Shown here: one piece after another, positions 1-8,193 of the stretch
How the letters are laid out: every line of letters begins with the position of its first letter
Numbering within the stretch: position 1 is the first letter of the stretch
From: Myxococcus stipitatus
GTDB taxonomy: Bacteria; Myxococcota; Myxococcia; Myxococcales; Myxococcaceae
DNA: 64,000 bases
Assembly (NCBI RefSeq): GCF_021412625.1
Contig: NZ_JAKCFI010000008.1
Coordinates: 186,001 to 250,000, forward strand
Direction of reading: 5' to 3'
The notes under the pieces: generated by a model
The model's database searches: none
Seen by the model: the letters and a program-made list of their open reading frames with translations, nothing else
What the model was told of the DNA's origin: nothing
Made by a program: the position numbers and the translations under genes

Positions 1-1852
1 AGTACGCGATGGGCACCATCGGCTTGTCCAGGGCCCACTCCCGCGCGTCGTCCACGATTCCCACCACCGTGGCCCACTGCGCGTCCGGCCAGTTCAACCG
101 CAAGCGCTGGCCCAGCGCGTTGCCCTGGGGCCAGTACAGCTCCGCGAAGCGCTGGTTGATGACCACCGCCCACGCGGCGCCGGGGCCGTCCGTCGACTCC
201 AGCATCCGCCCCTCGCGCAGCCGCACACGCAGCGCGCGCAGGTAGTCGGGGCTGACGGTCCGGAACTGCACCGCCGGCCATATCTCGTCGGGCCCCTTCG
301 TCCGGCCCTCGATGGCGAAGCCGGAGGTCATCGAGCGCCCCAACGGCAGCAGGTTGGTGAGCCCCACGGACTCCACGCCAGGCAATGCCTGGAGCTTCTC
401 CAACAGCTGACGCTGGAAGGCGACCTGCCGCTCCGCCGTGCCATGGGTCGTCTCCGGCAGGGAGAGCTGCGCGGTGAGCACGCCCTCGGGGTCGAAGCCC
501 GCGTCCTGCGACAACAACGCCACCAGGCTCTTGCCGAACAGCCCCGCCCCCACCAGCAGCACCAGCGCCAACGCCACCTGCCCCACCACCAGCCCCGAGC
601 GCAGCTTCCCCGACCGCCTCCCTCCCGTCCCTCTCGAGCCCTCCCTCATCGCCGCGTTCAAGTCCGCGCGGCTCGCCTGCAGCGCCGGCACCAGCCCGAA
701 CAACACGCCCGACAACAGGCTCACCCCCATCGTGAACGCCAGCGAGCGCCAGTCCAGCCTCACCTCCGCCGCCCTCGGCAACCCCTCCCCCACCAGCGCC
801 AGCAACGCGTCCGTCCCCCACAGCGCCAGCAGCAGCCCCAGCCCTCCTCCCACCACCGACAGCACCAGGCTCTCCGTCAGGAACTGCGCCATCAACCGCC
901 ACCGCCCCGCCCCCAGCGCCGCTCGAATCGACACCTCCCGCTCCCTCGACGCCGCCCTCGCCAACAGCAGGTTCGCCACGCTGCTGCACGCCACCAGCAG
1001 CACGAACCCCACCGCTCCCAGCAGGAGCCACAGCGTCCCCTTCACGTCACCCACCACCTCGTCCTCGAGGGACGCCACGCCGATGGTGCGCTGCGAGGAG
1101 GCGTACTTCGGATGGCTCTCCGCCAGCTCCGCGGACACGCGCGCCAGGTCCTTCCGCGCGGACTCCAGCGTCACGCCCGGCTTCATCCGGGCCATCACGT
1201 CCAGGAAGCGCGTCTCCCGCTTCTCCTCGCCCGCGAGGTCTGGCGAGGGCGCGAAGGGCCGATAGAGGTCCATCCCCGCCGGATACACCACGCCGCGCGG
1301 CAGCACGCCCACCACGGTGTAGGGCACGCCATCCAGCTGGAGCGTGCGCCCGAGCACGCCCGGATCCTGCGAGAAGTACGTCCGCCAGGTCTGGTGCGTG
1401 AGCAGCACCACGCGGTCGCGGCCCGGCGTCTCCTCCTCCTCCGTGAAGTTGCGCCCCAGGGACGGCGTGACGCCCAGGGTAGGCAGGAAGGAGGCCGTGG
1501 CCTCCAGCACGCGCAGGTGCTGGGGCGTGTCCACGCCCGTCAGCGTCATGTCGTCGTCGGTGAAGGCCGCCACCGAGGAGAAGGCCCGCGTCAGGTCGCG
1601 GTACTCGCGGTACTCCACCACCGACGAGGACAACCCGAAGCGCTTCGCCTTCGCGAAGTCGTTGGACACGTCCACCAGCTGCTCCGGCGCCTCGAAGGGC
1701 GGCGGCCGGAGGAGCACCCCGTTGACGACACTGAAGACGGCCGTGTTCCCGCCGATGCCCAGCGCGAGCGCCAGCACCGCCACCAGCGCGAAGCCCGGGC
1801 TCTTGCGCAGCGAGCGCGAGGCGTGACGGAGGTCTTGGAGGAAGGTTTCCAT
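1..1852 (-). CDS. ABC transporter permease, ADOP/MacB-FtsX type (partial)
   Basis: Inner-membrane permease of a MacB-like exporter. The gene runs off base 1, so only about 617 codons from the N-terminus are visible. It starts with ATG at 1852. The N-terminus (METFLQDLRHASRSLRKSPG) followed by a hydrophobic ALALGIGGNTAVFSVVN segment is typical of the acidobacterial duplicated orphan permease (ADOP) family. A long periplasmic MacB core region follows and then further membrane segments. The sequence near the edge (VVGIVDDAREWALDKP) fits a second MacB periplasmic region, as expected for the duplicated architecture. It lies 88 bases downstream of the ATPase gene and forms an exporter set with it and the HlyD adaptor. 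The substrate cannot be told. Confidence 0.85.
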   Translation of the reverse strand, partial: METFLQDLRHASRSLRKSPGFALVAVLALALGIGGNTAVFSVVNGVLLRPPPFEAPEQLVDVSNDFAKAKRFGLSSSVVEYREYRDLTRAFSSVAAFTDDDMTLTGVDTPQHLRVLEATASFLPTLGVTPSLGRNFTEEEETPGRDRVVLLTHQTWRTYFSQDPGVLGRTLQLDGVPYTVVGVLPRGVVYPAGMDLYRPFAPSPDLAGEEKRETRFLDVMARMKPGVTLESARKDLARVSAELAESHPKYASSQRTIGVASLEDEVVGDVKGTLWLLLGAVGFVLLVACSSVANLLLARAASREREVSIRAALGAGRWRLMAQFLTESLVLSVVGGGLGLLLALWGTDALLALVGEGLPRAAEVRLDWRSLAFTMGVSLLSGVLFGLVPALQASRADLNAAMREGSRGTGGRRSGKLRSGLVVGQVALALVLLVGAGLFGKSLVALLSQDAGFDPEGVLTAQLSLPETTHGTAERQVAFQRQLLEKLQALPGVESVGLTNLLPLGRSMTSGFAIEGRTKGPDEIWPAVQFRTVSPDYLRALRVRLREGRMLESTDGPGAAWAVVINQRFAELYWPQGNALGQRLRLNWPDAQWATVVGIVDDAREWALDKPMVPIAY

Positions 1853-1940
1853 GCGCGTGACGCCCCTACGGGGAAGAAGACGGACGACTCCCGTTCCCGC
1901 GCGCGGGGCGCGGGGCCGGGCCCCACCCTGCGACGAACGG

Positions 1941-2705
1941 TCAGCGGCGCTGCTCGTCCTGCACGATGCGGCCGTCGAAGAGGCTGACGGTGCGCGTGGC
2001 GGTGCGGGCGTGCGCCGGGTCGTGCGTCACCATGCAGATGGTGGCGCCCGCCTTGTGCAGCTCCGACAAGAGCTGCATCACCGCCTCGCCGTTCTTCGAA
2101 TCGAGGTTACCGGTGGGCTCGTCGGCCAGGAGGATGAGCGGGTCCCCCGCCACCGCGCGCGCCACGGCGACGCGCTGCTGCTGACCGCCGGACAGCTGCC
2201 CCGGCATGTGCCGCGCCCGGTGCGCCATGCCCACCTTCTCCAGCGCGCGCTCCACCCGCTGCTTGCGCTCGGCGGCGGGCATGCCCCGGTACGTCAGGGG
2301 CAGCTCCACGTTCTCGAACACCGTCAGGTCGCCGATGAGGTTGAAGCTCTGGAAGATGAAGCCGATGTGCCGGTTGCGCACCAGCGCCCGGTCCGCCGCC
2401 GACAAATCCAACACGCTCTTGCCGTCCAGCAGGTAGGTGCCGCGCGTCGTCGTGTCGAGCAGGCCCAGCACCGCCAGCAGCGTGGACTTGCCGGAGCCGG
2501 ACGGGCCCACGATGGCCACCCACTCGTTCTGCCGGATGGTGAGGTGGATGTTGGAGAGCGCGTGCGTCTCCACCTCCTCGGTCTCGAAGACCTTGGTGAG
2601 CCCCTCGAGCTGGATGAGGGACTTGCCCGCGTCCACCTTGGGCGCTCCCGCCAGCACCGCCGCGTCCTGCTCCACCGCGGGCGTCTCCGCCGTACTCGTC
2701 GTCAT
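1941..2705 (-). CDS. ABC transporter ATP-binding protein (MacB/LolD type)
   Basis: Nucleotide-binding subunit of the exporter, 254 residues. Walker A is GPSGSGKST, the signature is LSGGQQQR, Walker B is ILLADEPTGNLD and the H-loop is MVTHD. LADEPTGNLD and the short length are typical of the MacB/LolD/FtsE group, which pairs with FtsX-fold permeases such as the next gene. The start is taken at 2705, where ATG overlaps the stop of the HlyD gene (ATGA), so the two are probably translationally coupled. An upstream in-frame codon would add ten residues reading into the HlyD gene and is less likely. A low-complexity stretch of about 30 residues precedes the ATPase domain. Confidence 0.92.
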   Translation of the reverse strand: MTTSTAETPAVEQDAAVLAGAPKVDAGKSLIQLEGLTKVFETEEVETHALSNIHLTIRQNEWVAIVGPSGSGKSTLLAVLGLLDTTTRGTYLLDGKSVLDLSAADRALVRNRHIGFIFQSFNLIGDLTVFENVELPLTYRGMPAAERKQRVERALEKVGMAHRARHMPGQLSGGQQQRVAVARAVAGDPLILLADEPTGNLDSKNGEAVMQLLSELHKAGATICMVTHDPAHARTATRTVSLFDGRIVQDEQRR

Positions 2706-3946
2706 CGCAGCCTCACCCGCTCGGCCGCGTCCCACGCGGCCATGTCCGAAAGCACCACCTGGTCACCTTCCGCGAGGCCCTGCACCACCTCGACGGCATT
2801 CACCGAGCCACGGCCCAGCTGCACCGGCACCCGCACCGCTTCGTCGCTGCCCGGCAGCAGCCGGAAGAGCGACATCGTCCCGTTCGGCTGCGCGCCCGCC
2901 GGGCGCCCCACCGACAACACGTTGCCCAGCCGCTCCAGCTCCACCGTGCCCTCCACGGTGAGGTCCGGACGCGCGCCCTTGGGCAGCTCCGCCGGCAGCG
3001 ACACCTCCACGCGCACCGTGCCCTGGCTGGCCGCCGGCGCCACCCGGGCCACCGCGCCCTCCACGACGCCGTTGCGCGTGTCCACCAGCGCCTTCTGGCC
3101 CGGCTGGATGTCCCGCGCCTGCGTCTCCGCGATGCGCAGCTCCGCCTTCAACCGCTCGGGCTTCACCACCTTCGCCAGCAGCACGCCCGGCGTCACCCAC
3201 TGTCCCAGCTCCAACGGCAGCTCCTGCAGCACTCCGTCCTCCCCGGCGAGAACCTTCATCGACTCCACCTGGGTACGGCGGAAGCGGGCCACCGCTTTCA
3301 AGCGCTCCACCTGTTCCTGCAGCGCGGCCAGCTGGTCGCGCATGCTGGTGGCGACCACCGTCAGCTTCTTGCGCTCCAGCTCCAGGCGGCCCTTGAGCTC
3401 GACCGCCTTCTCGCCCGTCTGCCGGGCCTCGATTTCACCAATGAGCTCCTTCTGGTGGAGCGCGGTGCCCGCCGTCGCGCGGCGCTCCGCGTCGGACGCC
3501 TCCGCGGAGAGCGACGTCACGATGGCCTCCTGCGCCAGCCGCTGCGTCTCCAGCTGCATCCGCATCTGGATGAACTCGGCCTCGGCGCTGGACAGCTGCC
3601 GCTCCGCCTCCAGCATCTGCAATTGCACGTCCGGGTTGGACAGCTCCATGAGCAGCGTGTCCGCCGTCACCTGGGCGCCGGGGCGCACGTGGATGCGCTC
3701 CACGCGCCCCGCCGTGTCCGCCGTCAGCCAGCGGATGTACTCGGGCACCAGCGTGCCGGCGCCCTTCACCTGCCGCACCATGGGGCCCCGCTTCACCGTG
3801 TCGAGCCACACCGAGGCCCGGTCCACCGTCGGCGCCGCCGGACGCAGCCGCCCCAGCCCCACCGTCACGAGAATCAGCGCGAGCGCGCCCCCGATGGCGA
3901 GAATCCATGGCTTGCGGCGCGGCTTCTTGGCTTTGGGAATGTCCAC
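2702..3946 (-). CDS. HlyD-family periplasmic adaptor of an ABC exporter
   Basis: Membrane fusion protein, 414 residues. A cationic N-terminus (KAKKPRRKPW) leads into one transmembrane segment (about residues 14-32). Next come a lipoyl/barrel-sandwich region (GRVERIHVRPGAQV), a long alpha-helical hairpin (about 110-230), the second half-lipoyl and beta-barrel, and a membrane-proximal domain. It bridges the inner-membrane ABC complex to an outer-membrane factor, which is not encoded nearby. It is the first gene of the three-gene exporter set. The start is GTG at 3946 without a convincing Shine-Dalgarno sequence. A sigma-54-like element and a TAGCGG hexamer lie just upstream. Confidence 0.9.
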   Translation of the reverse strand: MDIPKAKKPRRKPWILAIGGALALILVTVGLGRLRPAAPTVDRASVWLDTVKRGPMVRQVKGAGTLVPEYIRWLTADTAGRVERIHVRPGAQVTADTLLMELSNPDVQLQMLEAERQLSSAEAEFIQMRMQLETQRLAQEAIVTSLSAEASDAERRATAGTALHQKELIGEIEARQTGEKAVELKGRLELERKKLTVVATSMRDQLAALQEQVERLKAVARFRRTQVESMKVLAGEDGVLQELPLELGQWVTPGVLLAKVVKPERLKAELRIAETQARDIQPGQKALVDTRNGVVEGAVARVAPAASQGTVRVEVSLPAELPKGARPDLTVEGTVELERLGNVLSVGRPAGAQPNGTMSLFRLLPGSDEAVRVPVQLGRGSVNAVEVVQGLAEGDQVVLSDMAAWDAAERVRLR

Positions 3947-3959
3947 GGACCGCCGCTAG

Positions 3960-3975
3960 AGCCAGCCGCGTGCCA
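3960..3975 (-). promoter_or_regulatory. Candidate sigma-54-type promoter element before the exporter genes
   Basis: Read on the minus strand this is TGGCACGCGGCTGGCT, one mismatch from the sigma-54 pattern TGGCACG-N4-TTGCW, with the GG and GC pairs correctly spaced. If used, transcription would begin about three bases before the GTG start at 3946, which is tight. A by-eye match only; chance occurrence in GC-rich DNA is quite possible. Confidence 0.25.
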
Positions 3976-4106
3976 ACCGCTTCCCACACGCCAACCCACT
4001 GGAATCACTCGCCGCCAAGGCCCCTCCCTGGGAGGGCGTGCCCGCTTCCGAAAAGTGATGTCCCAGAAGCGGACAGGCTGCGGGGAGGCGCCCGACGTGT
4101 GCCACG

Positions 4107-5663
4107 ATGCGGGCGGAAATGACCGCGTCCCTGCTCGAAGCCTTCCTGGACCATGCCCGGGCCACGCCGGAGCGGCCGCTGCTCACCTTCGAGCGCGCGT
4201 CGACCTCCTACGGCGAGCTGGCTCGGGACGTCGCCGCGTTCGCCCGAGGGCTGAGGCAGCGGGGCCTCCGGCCAGGGGAGCGCGTGGCGCTGTACCTGGA
4301 GAACAGTCCCCGGTTCATCGTCGCCTACCTGGGCGTGCAGCAGGCGGGCTGCGTGGTGGTGCTGGTCAACACGGCCTACCGGCAGGTGGAGCTGGCCCAC
4401 ATCCTGGCGGACGCGGAGGTGCACACCTGCGTCACCGGCGCGGCGGGCGCCGCCGAGCTGGCCCCGCTGCGAGAGCAGCTGCCGTCGCTCCAGTGGCTGG
4501 TGGCCGCGGAAGCCCTGGCCACGCAGGTGCCCCCGTCGCTCCAGGTCATCGCGTTCGAGGCGCTCCTCGAGGAGGGCGCCGCGTCGTCGCTGGCCCTGGC
4601 GCCGCCCGGGCCGGAGGACCTGGCGGTGCTGGGCTACACCTCCGGCACCACGGGGCGCTCCAAGGGCGCCATGCTGCTGCACCGCAACCTGCTGGCCAAC
4701 GTGAAGGCCGTCACCGAGGCGTGGCGCTGGACGGCGGCGGACCGGCTGCTGCTCACCCTGCCGCTGTTCCACACGCACGGGCTGATGGTGGGCCTGCACG
4801 GCACGCTGTACACGGGCGCGAGCGCGGAGCTGCACCGGCGCTTCGTGGCCACGGACGTGCTGGCCACGCTGCGCGACGACGCCACGCTGACGATGTTCTT
4901 CGGCGTGCCCACCATGTACGGCCGGCTGCTGGAGGAGGCGCGGCGCACGGGCGTGAAGCCGGGCCGGCTGCGGCTGTGGGTGTCCGGCTCCGCCCCCCTG
5001 AGCCCCCAGCTCTTCCACGACATCGAGGCGGAGTTCGGCGCGCGCATCCTGGAGCGCTACGGGATGACGGAGACGGTGATGAACACCACCAACCCCTACG
5101 ACGGCGAGCGCCGCCCGGGCACGGTGGGCTTCCCCTTCCCCTGCCAGGAGGCGCGCGTGGTGGACGTGCGCACGCGCCAGCCCGTGGCCCCGGGGGAGAC
5201 CGGCGAAATCGAGGTCCGGGGGCCGCACGTGTTCGCCGGCTATTGGCGCCGCCCGGACGCCACCTCCGAATCCTTCGACGCGGGTGGGTGGTTCCGCACC
5301 GGGGATTTGGGGGAGCACGACTCGGACGGCTACCTGCGCATCACCGGGCGGGCGCGCGAGCTCATCATCAGCGGCGGCTTCAACGTGTACCCCCGCGAGG
5401 TGGAGGAGGTGCTCGCCACCCACCCGGGCGTGGCGGAGGTGGCGGTGCTGGGCCTGCCGGACGCGGACTTCGGCGAGCAGGTGGTGGCGGTGGTGGTGCC
5501 GCCCGTGGGCCAGGCCGCCCCGGACGCACAGGCGCTGGTGGACTGGTGCAGGGACCGGCTGGCCAGCTTCAAGAAGCCGCGCCGGGTCGTCTTCGTGGAC
5601 TCGCTCCCCCGGAATGCGCTGGGCAAGGTGCAGAAGCATCTGCTACGCGCCCGCCTGAGGTGA
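4107..5663 (+). CDS. Malonyl-CoA synthetase-like / acyl-CoA ligase
   Basis: ANL-superfamily adenylating enzyme, 518 residues, expected to convert a carboxylic acid plus CoA and ATP to an acyl-CoA. The P-loop YTSGTTGRSKGAM is at about residues 177-189, and the A5 motif ERYGMTETVMNTTNPYDGE is followed by GTVGFPFP. The A8 hinge is ITGRARELIISGGFNVYP and the A10 catalytic lysine is in NALGKVQK (K507). The MTETxMNTxNPYDG run and the NALGKVQK ending resemble MatB malonyl-CoA synthetases more than long-chain ligases, so malonate or methylmalonate is the favoured but unproven substrate. ATG 4119 is an alternative start four codons in. It stands alone, divergent from the exporter genes. Confidence 0.88.
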   Translation: MRAEMTASLLEAFLDHARATPERPLLTFERASTSYGELARDVAAFARGLRQRGLRPGERVALYLENSPRFIVAYLGVQQAGCVVVLVNTAYRQVELAHILADAEVHTCVTGAAGAAELAPLREQLPSLQWLVAAEALATQVPPSLQVIAFEALLEEGAASSLALAPPGPEDLAVLGYTSGTTGRSKGAMLLHRNLLANVKAVTEAWRWTAADRLLLTLPLFHTHGLMVGLHGTLYTGASAELHRRFVATDVLATLRDDATLTMFFGVPTMYGRLLEEARRTGVKPGRLRLWVSGSAPLSPQLFHDIEAEFGARILERYGMTETVMNTTNPYDGERRPGTVGFPFPCQEARVVDVRTRQPVAPGETGEIEVRGPHVFAGYWRRPDATSESFDAGGWFRTGDLGEHDSDGYLRITGRARELIISGGFNVYPREVEEVLATHPGVAEVAVLGLPDADFGEQVVAVVVPPVGQAAPDAQALVDWCRDRLASFKKPRRVVFVDSLPRNALGKVQKHLLRARLR

Positions 5664-5797
5664 GCGACCGTCATTCAGCGTGGGTAGCGGGAGTCCCCCC
5701 ACCGGCCCACCGCAGGATTCCGAACAGAGCGCGCGCAAACCGCTGCCAGGCGCCCGCTCATGTCCTACCTTCCCACGCGGGGGCGGAAGGAGCATGT

Positions 5798-5944
5798 GTG
5801 ACGGACATGGCTGAGCTGCCGGGAGCACGCCGCGCGTGTCCCCTCGGCGGCATGCCAGGGCGGACGCTCACGGGGGGCCAGGCGCGCCCCGGCGACGACG
5901 CCCGTCTCGGCGGTGTGGCACTGGAGGAAGGGGTGGGCCCGTGA
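5798..5944 (+). CDS. Possible 48-residue microprotein coupled to the response regulator
   Basis: A short reading frame with a good initiation context: AAGGAG followed five bases later by GTG. Its TGA stop overlaps the GTG start of the receiver gene (GTGA). The predicted product is Gly/Arg/Pro-rich with one cysteine and no recognisable domain. A TACCTT hexamer about 30 bases upstream could be a -10 element. It may be a real leader peptide or microprotein that couples translation of the receiver, or only the receiver's untranslated leader. No homology evidence is available by eye. Confidence 0.35.
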   Translation: MTDMAELPGARRACPLGGMPGRTLTGGQARPGDDARLGGVALEEGVGP

Positions 5945-6333
5945 AGCGGCTCCTCATCGTCGATGACGAGCTGGCCATCGTCGAGGCCCTCCAGGACATC
6001 CTCTCCGTCGAGGGCTACGGCATCATCACCGCCTTCAACGGCGCCGAGGGGCTGCAGCGCATGCAGGAGCTGCGGCCGGACCTGGTGCTGTTGGACCTGA
6101 TGATGCCGGTGATGGACGGCCGGGAGATGCTGCGCCGCATCCGGGACGACGCCTCGCTGCGCGCCATCCCCGTGGTGGTGATGAGCGCGGGCCGCATCTC
6201 CGAGGAGGAGCGCCGCTCGAGCGCCCGCTTCCTCGCCAAGCCCTTCGAGCTGGACCTGCTGCTGGACACCATCTCCGAGTTGCTCGGCGGGCCGGACGGG
6301 CCCAAGCCGAACCACGGGGACAAGGCCGGCTGA
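5941..6333 (+). CDS. Stand-alone receiver (CheY-like) response regulator
   Basis: A 130-residue single receiver domain with no output domain. The acidic pair is in LIVDDE, the phospho-acceptor Asp is in LVLLDLMMPVMDG, the Thr/Ser position is in VVVMSAG and the conserved Lys is in LAKPF. Such proteins relay phosphate or bind partners rather than DNA. No kinase gene is adjacent, so the partner is unknown. The start is GTG 5941, because residues encoded upstream in the same frame do not fit a receiver. GTG overlaps the stop of a possible microprotein gene. The C-terminal tail is hydrophilic. Confidence 0.88.
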   Translation: MKRLLIVDDELAIVEALQDILSVEGYGIITAFNGAEGLQRMQELRPDLVLLDLMMPVMDGREMLRRIRDDASLRAIPVVVMSAGRISEEERRSSARFLAKPFELDLLLDTISELLGGPDGPKPNHGDKAG

Positions 6334-6353
6334 AGGCGGGCGCCGGGCGGCGC

Positions 6354-6905
6354 TCAGCCCGGCGTCGCGCGGAACAGGGTGTCGCGGTAGTACTGCAGCT
6401 CGTTGATGCTCGAGCGCAGGTCCGCGAGCGCGGTGTGGCCGCTGGGCGGCTTCCGGGGCTCGACGAGGTTGGGGTACCAGGCGCGCGAGAGCACCTTGAG
6501 GCTCGTCACGTCCACCATGCGGTAGTGCAGGTAGCGCTCCAGGAGCGGCATGTACTGGAAGAGGAAGCGCCGGTCGGTGTGGATGGAGTTGCCCGCCAGG
6601 ATGCCCTCGCCCAGCGCGCAGTGCTCGGAGACCAGGGCGGTGACCTCCCGCTCCGCCACGCGCAGCGACGTGCTGGACGCGCGCACCTTCTCCAGCAGGC
6701 CGTTGCGCGTGTGCATCTCCCGCACGACGGGCTCCATGCGCTGGAGGACCGCCTCCGGCTGCCAGATGACGCGCTCCATCTCCGCGAGCGGGCGCAGGTC
6801 GGGGCCGGTGATGATGACGCCAATCTCGATGATGGCGCAGGACTCGGGGTCCAGGCCGGTCATCTCCAGGTCCAGCCAGACGAAGCGCTGTTCACGCGAA
6901 CTCAT
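6354..6905 (-). CDS. orn: Oligoribonuclease
   Basis: A 3'-to-5' exoribonuclease that degrades 2-5 nt RNA to mononucleotides, cytosolic; in other bacteria it also clears pGpG from cyclic-di-GMP turnover. It is 183 residues, the usual length. The DEDDh motifs are visible: VWLDLEMTGLDP (D12, E14), the AGNSIHTDRRFL block, and SGHTALADLRSSINELQYYR with the catalytic His and final Asp. It is monocistronic and convergent with the receiver gene, with 20 bases between the stops. A TATAGGCT element about 30 bases upstream of the start on the minus strand (near 6940) is a possible -10. Confidence 0.96.
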   Translation of the reverse strand: MSSREQRFVWLDLEMTGLDPESCAIIEIGVIITGPDLRPLAEMERVIWQPEAVLQRMEPVVREMHTRNGLLEKVRASSTSLRVAEREVTALVSEHCALGEGILAGNSIHTDRRFLFQYMPLLERYLHYRMVDVTSLKVLSRAWYPNLVEPRKPPSGHTALADLRSSINELQYYRDTLFRATPG

Positions 6906-6984
6906 GTGTCGTTTTCCCAGGGAAGCGAGGGGCCGAGCCTATACCAGCCCCCAGCGTCGCGTGGGGTGACCAAAGCTCCCGCGT

Positions 6985-7470
6985 TCAGACCTCGACCTCG
7001 CATTCGGCGGTCCACTGGCCGTCCGCGCCCCTGCGCACGCGGGGGCCGCTCACCGTGACGCCGCGCACCCGGACGCGCGCGCCATGGCGCACCGGGTCCA
7101 ACGGCTCGCCGAAGGCGCTGCCGAACAGGCGCCGGCCGTCCATGCGCACCACGAAGCAGTGGAAGCGCAGCTGGCGCGAGGCCATGAGGTGGACGACGGC
7201 GCGCAGCCAATCCGCCAGCAGCCCGTCCAGGTCCCCTGGCTCGCACGCCACCGGGACCTCCTCGTGGACCTCCACGGCGGCCGGGTCCGTCACCCGCGCG
7301 CACAGCGCGACGGCGGCCTGCTCGAAGGCGACCTCCGGCGTGCACCCCCGCCCCCGCAGCCACCGCGCGTCGCCCCGGGTGAAGACCTCCCAGGACGCGC
7401 CAGCGGCCGGGGGAGGAGGCACCGGCCGGGCGCCGCCCGTCGCGACTCCGCTCCGCGACTCCGCGCTCAT
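6985..7470 (-). CDS. Archease-like protein, degenerate at the metal-binding motif
   Basis: 161 residues with the archease (DUF101) core: AFEQAAVALCARVTDP, the acidic/LL block (GDLDGLLADWLRAVVHL), RLFGSAFGEPLDPVRH and a C-terminal beta-strand. Canonical archeases activate the tRNA ligase RtcB and carry an HTAD motif near the N-terminus and TYH plus a terminal Asp near the C-terminus. Here the N-terminal block reads FTRGDARW, the TYH position reads TVSG and the C-terminus is ECEVEV, so the metal-site residues look lost. A Pro/Ala-rich stretch of about 25 residues precedes the domain. ATG 7470 overlaps the stop of the hydrolase gene (ATGA), showing operon membership. No rtcB is present in the window. 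Confidence 0.7.
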   Translation of the reverse strand: MSAESRSGVATGGARPVPPPPAAGASWEVFTRGDARWLRGRGCTPEVAFEQAAVALCARVTDPAAVEVHEEVPVACEPGDLDGLLADWLRAVVHLMASRQLRFHCFVVRMDGRRLFGSAFGEPLDPVRHGARVRVRGVTVSGPRVRRGADGQWTAECEVEV

Positions 7471-8156
7471 CGGCGCGCCTCCGTCCGGTCCTCGGCGAGG
7501 TAGCGCGTGAACCAGTCCGCGGCGCGGCGGGCCACGTCCTCCAGCGCGCCGGGCTCCTCGAAGAGGTGCGTGGCGCCGGGGACGACGATGAGCTCCCTCA
7601 CGCCCCCCAGCTCCTCCAGGGCATCCTCGTTGAGCGCGAGCACCTCCTCGTCCCGCCCGCCGACGAGCAGCAGCGTGGGCACGCGCACCCGCGCCAGCGC
7701 GGGCCCCGCCAGGTCCGGCCTGCCGCCCCGCGACACCACGGCCTGGACGAGCCCCGGCTGGAGGGCCGAGGCCACCAGCGCCGCGGCGGCCCCGGTGCTG
7801 GAGCCGAAGAAGCCCAGGGGGAGCCGGCGCGCCTCCGGCAGCAGGCGCGCCCACTCGGCCACGGTGACGAGGCGCCGCGCGAGGAAGGGGATGTCGAAGC
7901 GCAGCGCGCCGGTGTCGGCGTCGAGCGCCTCCTCCTCCTCCCCCAGCAGGTCGAACAGGAGCGTGCCCAGGCCCGCGGCGCGCAGCGCGCGGGCGACGGC
8001 GCGGTTGCGGGGGCTGAAGCGGCTGCTGCCGCTGCCGTGGGCGAACACGACGAGCCCGCGCGCCCCCTCGGGGATGGCGAGGCCGCCGCCGAGCCGCACC
8101 CGACCGGCGTGGAGCATCACCTCGCGGACCTCGGTGTCCAGCATGTCATGGGTCAT
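7467..8156 (-). CDS. Alpha/beta hydrolase, dienelactone-hydrolase-like
   Basis: A 229-residue cytosolic alpha/beta hydrolase. The oxyanion region is VVFAHGSGSSRFSPRN, the nucleophile elbow GFFGSSTGAAAAL, the acid in LLLVGGRDEEV and the catalytic His in VPGATHLFEEPG. The start is ATG 8156, preceded by AGGAGG. This short subgroup, with the HGSGSSR motif, is often encoded next to a phosphoribosyltransferase, as here (38 bases upstream). The natural substrate is not known to me. It overlaps the archease-like gene by four bases, suggesting co-translation. Confidence 0.88.
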   Translation of the reverse strand: MTHDMLDTEVREVMLHAGRVRLGGGLAIPEGARGLVVFAHGSGSSRFSPRNRAVARALRAAGLGTLLFDLLGEEEEALDADTGALRFDIPFLARRLVTVAEWARLLPEARRLPLGFFGSSTGAAAALVASALQPGLVQAVVSRGGRPDLAGPALARVRVPTLLLVGGRDEEVLALNEDALEELGGVRELIVVPGATHLFEEPGALEDVARRAADWFTRYLAEDRTEARR

Positions 8157-8193
8157 GTCGGGTCCTCCTCTTCGCTCGCGGCGAGTCCTGGCG

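Noticed and set aside
3455-5944. An 829-codon plus-strand open frame crossing the adaptor and acyl-CoA ligase genes
   Set aside because: It runs antisense to the adaptor and out of frame with the ligase; Arg/Gly/Ala/Pro-rich composition without domains is the usual third-position GC shadow. Only its last 48 codons (5798-5944) have an initiation context.
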